From: a virus
DNA: 64,000 nt
Direction: 5' to 3' (one strand)
IMG/VR virus record: IMGVR_UViG_3300036772_000367
Location: 1 to 64,000 of that record
Made by a program: the position numbers and the translations under genes. Below the pieces are notes generated by a model. That model searched no databases. It worked only from the letters and a program-made list of their open reading frames with translations, and was not told the origin of the DNA. Shown piece after piece: positions 14,926-21,114 of this stretch (positions within the stretch are counted from its first letter, which is position 1; each line of letters opens with the position of its first letter).

Positions 14926-15024
14926 CGTAGTACTCACCCCGAGGTACGCCCGACGTGAGAGCAGGCGGAATTTGTCAGGTATCAGACTGATCATCTGAGG
15001 TTTTGGCGTTCGTGGTCTGCATCC

Positions 15025-15099
15025 GCTCCGTTCGTCTAGTTGGCCTAGGACATCACGTCCTCAGCGTGAAGATCATGGGTTCGAATCCCATACGGAGTA
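15025..15099 (+). tRNA. tRNA-Glu (CTC)
   Basis: Acceptor GCTCCGT/ACGGAGT with G1-U72, Glu-type D-arm, stem TCACG/CGTGA, loop TCCTCAG. Position 33 is C. A73. Confidence 0.87.
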
Positions 15100-15141
15100 C
15101 ATGAGGATTCCAGGAGTGGCCACTCCCGAGATCATGCAGGA

Positions 15142-15170
15142 CCCCGATAGCTCAGGAATCCCTGTCGGGG
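15142..15170 (+). other. Hairpin upstream of tRNA-Tyr
   Basis: A 9-bp stem CCCCGATAG/CTGTCGGGG ends 4 nt before the tRNA; its 5' part looks like a tRNA 5' end (GATAGCTCAG). Confidence 0.55.
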
Positions 15171-15174
15171 GAAG

Positions 15175-15260
15175 GGAAGTGCGGCGGAGATGGCGGGCCG
15201 CGCCTGACTGTAAATCAGGAGTCCGTAGGACCGTTGGAGGTTCGAATCCTCTCGCTTCCA
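15175..15260 (+). tRNA. tRNA-Tyr (GTA)
   Basis: Type II tRNA with long variable arm (GTCC/GGAC hairpin), acceptor GGAAGTG/CGCTTCC, loop CTGTAAA, A73. Confidence 0.93.
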
Positions 15261-15402
15261 CTCGCCCTGGATTGTAGCCAGGGCGAACTACGTCGCCGAA
15301 CTGGAATGGGCACGGCGTCCTGCTCACCCAGGGGATAATGTTGCATACCAGCTACGGAGCGACGACCGTCAACAAGGCTGGGAGGGTTCTAGTCAACCCG
15401 AG

Positions 15403-15483
15403 CCAGGAAGTGCTGATCGAGGTGGAGTTCTCGGACTGCCCTGAGTCTGGGGACAGAGAAGCTGTTGACGTCGCCCTTCCTGG
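15403..15483 (+). other. Long-range stem upstream of tRNA-Lys(CTT)
   Basis: CCAGGAAG/CTTCCTGG (15403-15410 with 15476-15483) closes a domain ending 4 nt before the tRNA. The rest of 15261-15487 holds no convincing gene. Confidence 0.5.
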
Positions 15484-15487
15484 TCTT

Positions 15488-15560
15488 GCGTCGTTAGCTC
15501 AGTTGGTAGAGCACCATCCTCTTAAGTTGGGGGTCGAGAGTTCGAGCCTCTCACGGCGCA
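15488..15560 (+). tRNA. tRNA-Lys (CTT)
   Basis: Acceptor GCGTCGT/ACGGCGC, D-arm TTAGCTCAGTTGGTAGAGC, loop CTCTTAA, A73. One T-T mismatch in the anticodon stem. Its last 10 nt overlap the 3' end of the HNH gene on the other strand. Confidence 0.9.
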
Positions 15561-15985
15561 CTGAGTCGGAACCATTTTTGTGTTTTAGCGGTTCGCCTCA
15601 TATGACAGTTGGCGCAAACAACTTGGCATTTCTCGATTTCACGGAGAATTCGTGACCATGCCAAACCACTGCCAATCATCACACTGAGGTTAGCGATCTT
15701 GTCGTGCTGATGATCGAATTGAAGTACGACAATATCCGTCTCTCCGCAGTCAGTGCATGGATGCTCGATCAAGTAGTCGCAGATCTTGTTTCGTAGTTCT
15801 ACGCCATACTGTTTCTTCCGCGCGTAGCGTGTGGGATTGTGAATGTCCTTAGTTTTCGTATAGTATGCTGCGTTGTATGATTTGCGACATTCTTTGCAAT
15901 GTACCTGTAAGCCGTCCGCCTTGGCTTTATTCGATCCAAATTCGGAGACTGGCTTGTCGTGTTTGCAGCCGGAGCAATATTTCAT
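15551..15985 (-). CDS. HNH homing-type endonuclease in the tRNA array
   Basis: 144 residues. N-terminal zinc unit CSGC ... CKECRKSYN (residues 4-37), then the HNH core CTDC ... FDHQHD ... CANCH (about 75-130), with two zinc CxxC pairs around the ββα-metal motif. It is the only gene on the minus strand and sits between tRNA-Lys and tRNA-Ile, as free-standing mobile HNH genes do. A truncated relative of its N-terminal half lies at 23096. It likely cuts DNA to spread itself. Confidence 0.88.
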   Translation of the reverse strand: MKYCSGCKHDKPVSEFGSNKAKADGLQVHCKECRKSYNAAYYTKTKDIHNPTRYARKKQYGVELRNKICDYLIEHPCTDCGETDIVVLQFDHQHDKIANLSVMIGSGLAWSRILREIEKCQVVCANCHMRRTAKTQKWFRLSAP

Positions 15986-16010
15986 TGTAAGAGTCTAACA
16001 GAGTAAGAGG

Positions 16011-16083
16011 GCTCCCTTAGCTCAGGGGTGAGAGCGGCTGGCTTATATCCAGTGGGTCGGGGGTTCAATTCCTCCAGGGAGCA
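16011..16083 (+). tRNA. tRNA-Ile (TAT)
   Basis: Perfect acceptor GCTCCCT/AGGGAGC, stem GCTGG/CCAGT, loop CTTATAT, A73. An unmodified TAT anticodon for AUA is unusual in bacteria, which normally use lysidine-modified CAT. Confidence 0.88.
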
Positions 16084-16149
16084 CGAGGGGACTCGGTCGG
16101 ATCAGGAGGGCCGAGGATATCGGGTAGCGGGCTGACCCCGATGCATGAT

Positions 16150-16221
16150 GGTCCTATAGCTCAGCGGGAGAGCACCTCGTTCACACCGAGGGGGTCGGAG
16201 GTTCAATCCCTCCTGGGACTA
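16150..16221 (+). tRNA. tRNA-Val (CAC)
   Basis: Acceptor GGTCCTA/TGGGACT with G1-U72, loop TTCACAC, A73. A 6-bp hairpin (ATCGGG/CCCGAT) lies just upstream. Confidence 0.9.
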
Positions 16222-16373
16222 CGCCGTACATGCGGCTCCAATCGAGCGTGAGAGGAAAGATCAGCCCTTGCGATCCCGGAATCATCGGCGGGTTAAAGGG
16301 TGTCGGATGGTCTCACGGCGGATAGGGGATGAGTCCGCTAGTCTCTCTACTTGATCCAGGTGATGTTAGGAAG
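16222..16373. other. Gene-free spacer in the tRNA array
   Basis: No gene, T-arm or clear repeat seen; only the spacer before the tRNA-Leu(TAG) hairpin. Confidence 0.4.
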
Positions 16374-16398
16374 CGAGGGCTGTTGCGCCAGTCCTCGT
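16374..16398 (+). other. Hairpin upstream of tRNA-Leu(TAG)
   Basis: Stem CGAGG/CCTCG with a further G-T pair, ending 3-4 nt before the tRNA. Confidence 0.45.
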
Positions 16399-16401
16399 CT
16401 T

Positions 16402-16475
16402 GGCTGTGTAGCCCAACGGCAGGAGGCACCTGGCTTAGACCCAGGACAGTGCACGTTCGAATCGTGTCGCAGCCA
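16402..16475 (+). tRNA. tRNA-Leu (TAG), short variable arm
   Basis: Acceptor GGCTGTG/CGCAGCC, D-arm TAGCCCAACGGCAGGAGGC, stem CCTGG/CCAGG, loop CTTAGAC, variable loop only 5 nt (ACAGT), A73. Bacterial Leu tRNAs normally have a long variable arm. Confidence 0.85.
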
Positions 16476-16603
16476 CGTGGCGCAACGGGAATTGATCACC
16501 CGTTGTTGTTGACAAAGGGCCTTGGTCTGACCCTGCCACAGAAAATTCACCCGCTCTGGCAGCTCATGTCGTCCTAGGCAACGGCGGTGGGCAGGAGCGT
16601 TAA

Positions 16604-16677
16604 ACCCCATTAGCTCAGGCGGATAGAGCGTCGCGCTACGAACGCGAAGGCCGGAGGTTCGAATCCTCTATGGGGTG
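16604..16677 (+). tRNA. tRNA-Arg (ACG)
   Basis: Perfect acceptor ACCCCAT/ATGGGGT, stem TCGCG/CGCGA, loop CTACGAA (A34 expected to become inosine), G73. An imperfect long-range stem (CGCT-CTG with CAG-AGCG) ends 4 nt upstream. A gene starts 2 nt after its 3' end. Confidence 0.93.
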
Positions 16678-16678
16678 C

Positions 16679-16912
16679 GTGACCGATCAAATCGAAGTCG
16701 AGAGACTGAAGAATGGTCTCAAGTGGATCGAGCACATTGCTACCGTGCACTGGTACGGACAGGCATTCGAGCCACATCATATGCATGCTCTCGCACAACT
16801 GGCCAGCCAGCTATGCGACGGCAAGGAATTGCCTGATTTTGATACCCGGATGCGCGCAGCGATGGAGCGCGGTCAGCAGATATCCGAGGACATGGGGAAG
16901 CACTCGGAATGA
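16679..16912 (+). CDS. Hypothetical protein abutting tRNA-Arg, 77 aa
   Basis: GTG start one base after the tRNA discriminator. No free ribosome site exists, but the tRNA acceptor 3' strand (GGGGT) is at the right distance, so tRNA and mRNA may share sequence. Product MTDQIEVERLKNGLKWIEHI... is helical and unrecognised. Confidence 0.65.
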   Translation: MTDQIEVERLKNGLKWIEHIATVHWYGQAFEPHHMHALAQLASQLCDGKELPDFDTRMRAAMERGQQISEDMGKHSE

Positions 16913-16998
16913 GCGAGACGTGGACAGCCGCAGAACGATCTGGGAGAGCGCCATGGGCTGGCTGGTGGCGATGTCCCTATGTCTCTCGGATGACCTAA
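16909..16998 (+). CDS. Possible micro-ORF, 29 aa
   Basis: ATGA overlap with the previous stop. Product MSETWTAAERSGRAPWAGWW... is Trp-rich. Too short to judge; listed because of the coupling. Confidence 0.25.
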   Translation: MSETWTAAERSGRAPWAGWWRCPYVSRMT

Positions 16999-17004
16999 GT
17001 TCTT

Positions 17005-17078
17005 GTCCTTGTAGCCCAACTGGCAGAGGCGGCGGGTTTAAGCCCCGCGCGGTGTGGGTTCGAATCCCACCGAGGACA
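17005..17078 (+). tRNA. tRNA-Leu (TAA), short variable arm
   Basis: Acceptor GTCCTTG/CGAGGAC, stem GCGGG/CCCGC, loop TTTAAGC, variable loop GCGGT (5 nt), A73. Confidence 0.86.
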
Positions 17079-17107
17079 CTGCTCTGGGATATTTCAAGGG
17101 AGACAGT

Positions 17108-17281
17108 ATGAGCGGAAACAGAGCTTTCGGCTATGGCCTGGGTGCTGGAGTCGCCACCGTTTCTATTCCTATGATGTTCTCTGCTAACTTTGGGGGCGGC
17201 CTGATTCTTCTGTGCGCTGCGAGCGCGATTATCGCGATAACCGGCGGCACTGATCGGATAGTCAAGCGTATCCGGAGGTAA
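17108..17281 (+). CDS. Small membrane protein, 57 aa
   Basis: Two short hydrophobic segments (about 8-28 and 31-46) with a basic end DRIVKRIRR. AAGGGAGA ribosome site. Unrecognised; lies between two Leu tRNAs. Confidence 0.65.
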   Translation: MSGNRAFGYGLGAGVATVSIPMMFSANFGGGLILLCAASAIIAITGGTDRIVKRIRR

Positions 17282-17290
17282 TCGCAAGAG

Positions 17291-17363
17291 GTTCCTGTAG
17301 CCCAATGGTAGAGGCACTGGCATGAGAGGCCAGACAGTGCAGGTTCGACTCCTGTCAGGAACA
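17291..17363 (+). tRNA. tRNA-Leu (GAG), short variable arm
   Basis: Acceptor GTTCCTG/CAGGAAC, stem CTGGC/GCCAG, loop ATGAGAG, variable loop ACAGT, A73. Confidence 0.87.
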
Positions 17364-17433
17364 CGTGATCACTCGGAGTCGCGGACCGCCGCGACGTTAC
17401 TTGGCCAGCCACCGGCCCCTGTCCCTACTATTC

Positions 17434-17507
17434 GCTCCTGTGACCCAATTGGCAGAGGTACCAGAATCAGAATCTGGTTGTTGGAGGTTCGAATCCTCTC
17501 GGGAGCA
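17434..17507 (+). tRNA. tRNA-Leu (CAG), short variable arm
   Basis: Acceptor GCTCCTG/CGGGAGC, D-arm TGACCCAATTGGCAGAGGT, stem CCAGA/TCTGG, loop ATCAGAA, variable loop TTGTT, A73. Confidence 0.87.
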
Positions 17508-17582
17508 CGGCGGGAAGTCAGGGGTTCGAGTCCCCTTCGGTCCACGCAGGGGCCGGTACCTCAGCGGCAGAGGCCCGCATTT
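17508..17582 (+). ncRNA. Permuted tRNA-like locus 3 (best example)
   Basis: It fills the whole space between tRNA-Leu(CAG) and tRNA-Leu(CAA). Order: anticodon-stem 3' strand GCGGG (17510-17514), variable AAGTC, T-arm AGGGG-TTCGAGT-CCCCT (17520-17536), acceptor 3' strand TCGGTCC plus A73 (17537-17544), 5-nt linker, acceptor 5' strand GGGCCGG (17550-17556), TA, D-arm CCTC-AGCGGCA-GAGG (17559-17573), anticodon-stem 5' strand CCCGC (17574-17578). All four stems pair fully (two G-U in the acceptor). Base 26 is missing, and joined ends give a 6-nt loop ATTTCG, so the anticodon is uncertain. Confidence 0.62.
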
Positions 17583-17656
17583 GTCCTTGTAGCCCAACTG
17601 GCAGAGGCGTCCGATTCAAGATCGGAATGTTGGGGGTTCGAATCCCTCCTAGGACA
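17583..17656 (+). tRNA. tRNA-Leu (CAA), short variable arm
   Basis: Acceptor GTCCTTG/CTAGGAC (one T-T mismatch), stem TCCGA/TCGGA, loop TTCAAGA, variable loop ATGTT, A73. With TAG, TAA, GAG and CAG it completes the Leu set. Confidence 0.87.
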
Positions 17657-17657
17657 C

Positions 17658-17864
17658 ATGGCCAGTTACGATCGAGCCCTGGATGCTGCTCTCGCTGCTC
17701 AGGTGAGAGTAGGAATCACACTGGATGAGCTCTTTAGACAGAACTTGGGGAAGGAGCTTCCCATCGAGCTTCTTCTGCGAGCTTTGGAAATTAACACTCA
17801 GTGTGGCTTCCTGGCAGCACGGATCGCCGAGATTCATCTACAAGCACGAGGGAAGGCCACATGA
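17658..17864 (+). CDS. Hypothetical protein abutting tRNA-Leu, 68 aa
   Basis: ATG one base after the tRNA discriminator. The tRNA acceptor 3' strand supplies TAGGAC as the only ribosome-site candidate. Helical product MASYDRALDAALAAQ... is unrecognised. ATGA-coupled to the VWA gene. Confidence 0.7.
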   Translation: MASYDRALDAALAAQVRVGITLDELFRQNLGKELPIELLLRALEINTQCGFLAARIAEIHLQARGKAT

Positions 17865-18529
17865 GCAAGCCGGGTTACACGGCGATCTGTCTGGTGATCG
17901 ACTCGTCGGGGTCAATGTTCAGCATCAAGAAGGTCACCGAGGAGACGGTGAACGGCTTCATCACCGAGCAGGCCCAGGCCGAGGGATATCGCACCCTGCG
18001 GCTGGCGACGTTCAGCAGCGGTTGGGTGATGGATGGCAGCCCCTGGTTGGCCGACAGCGGCTCCAGCGTGCCCGCCAGCGAGGTAGAATCCTTCGTCCTG
18101 CATCCCGAGGGCGCTACGGCCCTTCTGGACGCTGTCGGCACCATGGTGACCAAGTTCGGGCAGGAGCTGGCCGACCTGGACGAGGCCGACCGGCCTGAGC
18201 ACGTGGTCTTCGCCCTGATGACCGATGGCCAGGAGAACTCCTCGCGGGAGTACACCTGGGAGCAGGTCAGCAAGATGCTGACGCATCAGCAACAGGTGTA
18301 CTCCTGGAACGTCACCTTTCTGGGTGCCAACCAGGATGCCATCGCCACGGCCAGCAAGCTGTCCATTCCGCGCGGCAGCAGCCTGACGTTCGCGGCGAAC
18401 GATCAGGGCGTCCACGGCTCGATGAGCGCCTTCAGCACCTACACGAAGTCGGCTGCCGCCGGCATGACGTACAATTACACCGACGACGATCGGATTCGCT
18501 CGTCGGGTCTGGCGCCGAAGCAGCCGTAG
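17861..18529 (+). CDS. VWA-domain (MIDAS) protein
   Basis: 222 residues forming one von Willebrand factor A domain. The metal-ion-dependent adhesion motif DSSGSM is at residues 14-19, a Thr (GATALLDAV) supplies the third ligand, and the downstream DGQENS matches the acidic ligand. Such cytoplasmic VWA proteins bind partners through Mg2+. The partner is not obvious; the gene sits inside the tRNA array, and a second VWA protein follows the second tRNA block (31751). The ATG overlaps the preceding stop. Confidence 0.88.
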   Translation: MSKPGYTAICLVIDSSGSMFSIKKVTEETVNGFITEQAQAEGYRTLRLATFSSGWVMDGSPWLADSGSSVPASEVESFVLHPEGATALLDAVGTMVTKFGQELADLDEADRPEHVVFALMTDGQENSSREYTWEQVSKMLTHQQQVYSWNVTFLGANQDAIATASKLSIPRGSSLTFAANDQGVHGSMSAFSTYTKSAAAGMTYNYTDDDRIRSSGLAPKQP

Positions 18530-18537
18530 CGTCAGGG

Positions 18538-18610
18538 GCGCTCCTAGCTCAATGGATAGAGCATCGCTTTCCTACAGCGACGGTTGGGGGTTCGACTCCC
18601 CCGGAGTGCA
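18538..18610 (+). tRNA. tRNA-Arg (CCT)
   Basis: Acceptor GCGCTCC/GGAGTGC, stem TCGCT/AGCGA, loop TTCCTAC, A73. Reads the rare AGG codon. Confidence 0.92.
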
Positions 18611-18772
18611 CACCCTTTCATTCCGGGGTTATGGAATGCCCTTACGCCGATATGGGGTTAGGATGAGGCCGGGAGTAGGTCGACACTCACCAGTTGTCTA
18701 ATCGGAAGTGGTCGTACTCGTAGTACACCTCGTTTCCCCGAGCAACGAGACGAAATGAGGCGGCCCACCTAA

Positions 18773-18846
18773 GCGCTACTAGCTCAGCTGGACAGAGCAC
18801 CACTTTCCGAAAGTGGAAGTCGGGGGTTCGAGTCCCTCGTAGCGCA
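18773..18846 (+). tRNA. tRNA-Arg (CCG)
   Basis: Perfect acceptor GCGCTAC/GTAGCGC, stem CCACT/AGTGG, loop TTCCGAA, A73. An 8-bp hairpin (CCTCGTTT/AAATGAGG) lies 12 nt upstream. Confidence 0.92.
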
Positions 18847-18847
18847 C

Positions 18848-18991
18848 GCAGGAGAGGCACTGGAGGATGCGGCGGGTCAGCCGCCGCTGCGTACCGTCGT
18901 CCAGGGACACCCTGGCCGGTGTGTAGGAATACTCAACCATCCGTTGTCCCTTGAGTAAGGACAGGGGGTTCGACTCCCCCACCTCTCCTGC
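18848..18991 (+). ncRNA. Large hairpin with embedded T-arm, before tRNA-Ile(GAT)
   Basis: A 10-bp outer stem GCAGGAGAGG/CCTCTCCTGC ends 3 nt before the tRNA. Inside are GCGGC/GCCGC, CCAGGG/CCCTGG and TACTCAA/TTGAGTA stems and a tRNA-like T-arm GGGGG-TTCGACT-CCCCC next to the 3' arm. It may be an enlarged, decayed Ser-type tRNA. Its 5' end resembles the hairpin at 19069. Confidence 0.5.
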
Positions 18992-18994
18992 CCG

Positions 18995-19066
18995 TGCGAT
19001 GTCGTCCAACGGTCAGGGCACCGAGCTGATAACTCGGGAACGAAGGTTCAATTCCTTCCGTCGCAA
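18995..19066 (+). tRNA. tRNA-Ile (GAT)
   Basis: Acceptor TGCGATG/CGTCGCA, stem CCGAG/CTCGG, loop CTGATAA, 4-nt variable loop, A73. Confidence 0.9.
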
Positions 19067-19068
19067 CT

Positions 19069-19136
19069 CGGAGAGGTCACTGCGGAATACCGGGGTTGCG
19101 TTACCGTACGCGTGACAACCGTCGCGCACCTCTCCG
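19069..19136 (+). other. Hairpin upstream of tRNA-Arg(TCT)
   Basis: A 9-bp stem CGGAGAGGT/ACCTCTCCG with an inner GGTTG/CAACC stem, ending 5 nt before the tRNA. Confidence 0.55.
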
Positions 19137-19141
19137 TTCAA

Positions 19142-19216
19142 CGCCTTGTAGCTCAATGGACAGAGCCGGGAGCCTCTACCTCCTGTGAGTTGGGGGTTCG
19201 AGTCCCTCCAGGGCGG
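19142..19216 (+). tRNA. tRNA-Arg (TCT)
   Basis: Acceptor CGCCTTG/CAGGGCG, stem GGGAG/CTCCT, loop CCTCTAC with C33 instead of U33, G73. Confidence 0.87.
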
Positions 19217-19231
19217 CGTAGTAAAGACCAT

Positions 19232-19302
19232 GGCATCATAGCTTAGGGGCAAAGCATTCGCCTGAAAAGCGAGAGACGGAGGTTCGATTCCTCCTGTTGC
19301 CA
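19232..19302 (+). tRNA. tRNA-Phe (GAA)
   Basis: Acceptor GGCATCA/TGTTGCC (one T-T mismatch), stem TTCGC/GCGAG, loop CTGAAAA, A73. Confidence 0.92.
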
Positions 19303-19325
19303 CGCAGAAAAGGAGATCAGACACA

Positions 19326-19562
19326 ATGGCTCATTGTTCAGCATGTAAGACTAAGGCGAAGTGCACGATCGAGGGCTGTGTCATCTTCGGTGGCCATTTC
19401 CGTACGAGCAGCTACTGCAAGATCGATACTCCGCAGTGTGTTGCGGTGATACACCACTCCACGTACGCGGCCGTGCAGGACACCAAGAGCACCAAGGTGC
19501 TGGTGATGTCCCCGACAATGTTCATCAAGTTCGTGAACTCGGATCTCGTCCAGTCGCGGTAG
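19326..19562 (+). CDS. Cys-rich hypothetical protein, 78 aa
   Basis: CSAC ... CTIEGC ... YCKID ... QC in the first 40 residues suggests a zinc site; the C-terminal half is beta-rich. AAGGAG ribosome site. Unrecognised. Confidence 0.7.
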   Translation: MAHCSACKTKAKCTIEGCVIFGGHFRTSSYCKIDTPQCVAVIHHSTYAAVQDTKSTKVLVMSPTMFIKFVNSDLVQSR

Positions 19563-19568
19563 TCCGGT

Positions 19569-19641
19569 GCCTGCGTAGCTCAACTGGCAGAGCCCCGTTC
19601 TTGTAAAACGGTGGTTGGGGGTTCGAGTCCTCTCGCAGGCT
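19569..19641 (+). tRNA. tRNA-Thr (TGT)
   Basis: Perfect acceptor GCCTGCG/CGCAGGC, stem CCGTT/AACGG, loop CTTGTAA, T73. Confidence 0.92.
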
Positions 19642-19721
19642 CGTCTTCCCGTGAGCGTGCCCGTGCGCGCGGGAGGAAAGATCGAAGAACCGGCGGTACA
19701 CGGGATTCTCCGGTTACATCT

Positions 19722-19793
19722 GCCCTTTTAGCTCAGTGGTAGAGCACCTTCTTGGTACGAAGGGGGCCGCGAGTTCGATCCTCGCATTGGGCT
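19722..19793 (+). tRNA. tRNA-Thr (GGT)
   Basis: Acceptor GCCCTTT/ATTGGGC with two T-T mismatches, stem CCTTC/GAAGG, loop TTGGTAC, T73. A 6-bp hairpin AACCGG/CCGGTT ends 6 nt upstream. Confidence 0.88.
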
Positions 19794-19858
19794 CGGGAAG
19801 TATCCCAGGTAACATAAACTGATTCGGCTCGGTGAGGGTCCTCGGTGCTTCCTAGTAA

Positions 19859-19900
19859 AAGGACGGGCTGCTTCACATGGCAGGGGAGTAGCCCGTCCTT
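19859..19900 (+). other. Hairpin upstream of tRNA-Thr(CGT)
   Basis: An 11-bp stem AAGGACGGGCT/AGCCCGTCCTT ends one base before the tRNA. Confidence 0.6.
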
Positions 19901-19901
19901 C

Positions 19902-19974
19902 GCCTCAGTAGCTCAGTTGGCAGAGCGTTCCTCTCGTAAAGGAAAGGCCGGAGGTTCAATCCCTCTCTGAGGCT
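19902..19974 (+). tRNA. tRNA-Thr (CGT)
   Basis: Perfect acceptor GCCTCAG/CTGAGGC, stem TTCCT/AGGAA, loop CTCGTAA, T73. All three Thr tRNAs share T73. Confidence 0.92.
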
Positions 19975-19976
19975 CG

Positions 19977-20073
19977 TTGTGAGTAGCTCAGTGGCAGAGC
20001 GGTAGCAGCAGGGTGAAACCTCGCTGTGCATCGACGTCAGTTTATGACACAGGTTCGATTCCTGTCTCACAAC
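19977..20073 (+). tRNA. 97-nt tRNA of undetermined isotype
   Basis: Perfect acceptor TTGTGAG/CTCACAA, normal D-arm TAGCTCAGTGGCAGAGC and T-arm ACAGG-TTCGATT-CCTGT. Between them the anticodon arm is abnormal: GTAGC/GCTGT can pair but enclose 16 nt, which fold further (AGG-GTGAAA-CCT), and a variable arm with GTCA/TGAC follows. Position 73 is C. Either an intron-like insertion in the anticodon loop or a decayed gene. Confidence 0.5.
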
Positions 20074-20079
20074 TTTCAT

Positions 20080-20153
20080 TGGGTAGTAGGGGAAATGGCA
20101 GACCCACCTGGCTCTGACCCAGGGTTTTGGAGGTTCGAGTCCTCCCTACCCAG
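20080..20153 (+). tRNA. tRNA-Gln (CTG)
   Basis: Acceptor TGGGTAG/CTACCCA with the U1-A72 pair typical of Gln, stem CCTGG/CCAGG, loop CTCTGAC, G73. A TTTTT run follows. Confidence 0.92.
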
Positions 20154-20170
20154 CTTTTTAGGAGGGCAAT

Positions 20171-20407
20171 GTGCGATTAACTGAAGCACAAGAGCGAACC
20201 CTAGAGGAAGCAACCTGCCAGAAATGCTTCCAAGCAGGTGGATTGACAGTCGAGTACAGACTGACCGCCATGCCGATCGGCAGCTTCTCACTGGCTGGTG
20301 CCCAGATGAAAGTCAGTGCCCTTGAGTGGCCCTGGCTGATGTGCCGGCACTGTGGCGCGGAATGCCAGGGCAAGCAAGTCACTACGACCACTCCGGAGGG
20401 CACGTGA
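20171..20407 (+). CDS. Zinc-ribbon hypothetical protein, 78 aa
   Basis: CQKC (residues 16-19) and CRHC (58-61) form a likely zinc ribbon. GTG start after GGAGGG; an ATG two bases earlier is out of frame. First gene of a three-gene coupled set. Confidence 0.72.
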   Translation: MRLTEAQERTLEEATCQKCFQAGGLTVEYRLTAMPIGSFSLAGAQMKVSALEWPWLMCRHCGAECQGKQVTTTTPEGT

Positions 20408-20631
20408 GCGAGGATCTCTACGAAGTCGGTATGCCGGTTGTGGGTTTGAACAGGTATGGGGACGTGGTCGAAGGTGTCTACCACGGCGCCACTGAGCAGA
20501 CCTATGTCTGTCGAGGGCATCTCGTCTCCACACCTGTTCACCATATTGTCGATGACACGGGCCTTGGCCGAATGGTTTTCCCCGACACTGTCGTAGCACT
20601 CACTGATCTGGAGAGGATGCCCCGGGCATGA
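20404..20631 (+). CDS. Hypothetical protein, 75 aa
   Basis: GTGA overlap with the preceding stop. Beta-rich product MSEDLYEVGMPVVGLNRYGD... is unrecognised. Confidence 0.7.
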   Translation: MSEDLYEVGMPVVGLNRYGDVVEGVYHGATEQTYVCRGHLVSTPVHHIVDDTGLGRMVFPDTVVALTDLERMPRA

Positions 20632-21107
20632 CGGACGACCAGGTACCGAATGAGGATGCTTCGGCACCGTACGACGGCCCCAGTGGCGAGATCATCGCCC
20701 AGACCCTCCGGGAGGCCCTGGGGATGCTGAAGAACGGCTACGACGACACCAAGGAGATCCTGGGTGCTTCGGTGGCCGCCGCGCTCGTGGCGCTGTTCCA
20801 GGAGGAGCTGGACGCCATCACCGAACACCTCTCCGGATCGGACGGCGAGCCGGCAGCGGTGGCTGTCTCTCCCTGTCGCAGTGAGACGTGTGCAGCCGAT
20901 CTGGCCCAGGCCCTGCTGGATGAGTACTGGAAGGGCATCGAGGAAGCGCCCGCCGTGGAGATCCCGGAGAACGGCGGCGCGGCCATGGTGGAGCTGCATG
21001 TACGCGGTCAGCATGTGTCCCTGTCGAAGGAGTTCGACACGCTGCCTGAGCTGGCCGTCGGTCTGGATGACATGGCGACCAAAGTCCGAGGGCTGATCAA
21101 GGAGTAA
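20628..21107 (+). CDS. Hypothetical protein, 159 aa
   Basis: Acidic; residues 20-70 are helical (IIAQTLREALGMLKNGYDDTKEIL), and the C-terminal part has a beta segment and a final helix. The last of three coupled genes, ending 7 nt before tRNA-Lys(TTT). Unrecognised. Confidence 0.72.
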   Translation: MTDDQVPNEDASAPYDGPSGEIIAQTLREALGMLKNGYDDTKEILGASVAAALVALFQEELDAITEHLSGSDGEPAAVAVSPCRSETCAADLAQALLDEYWKGIEEAPAVEIPENGGAAMVELHVRGQHVSLSKEFDTLPELAVGLDDMATKVRGLIKE

Positions 21108-21114
21108 GGAGCGC

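Noticed and set aside
15142-15174. A fourth permuted tRNA
   Set aside because: Only a tRNA 5'-like string in a simple hairpin; no T-arm or 3' half nearby.
15338-15655. Plus-strand frame running through tRNA-Lys(CTT)
   Set aside because: It crosses a tRNA and the HNH gene and has no ribosome site.
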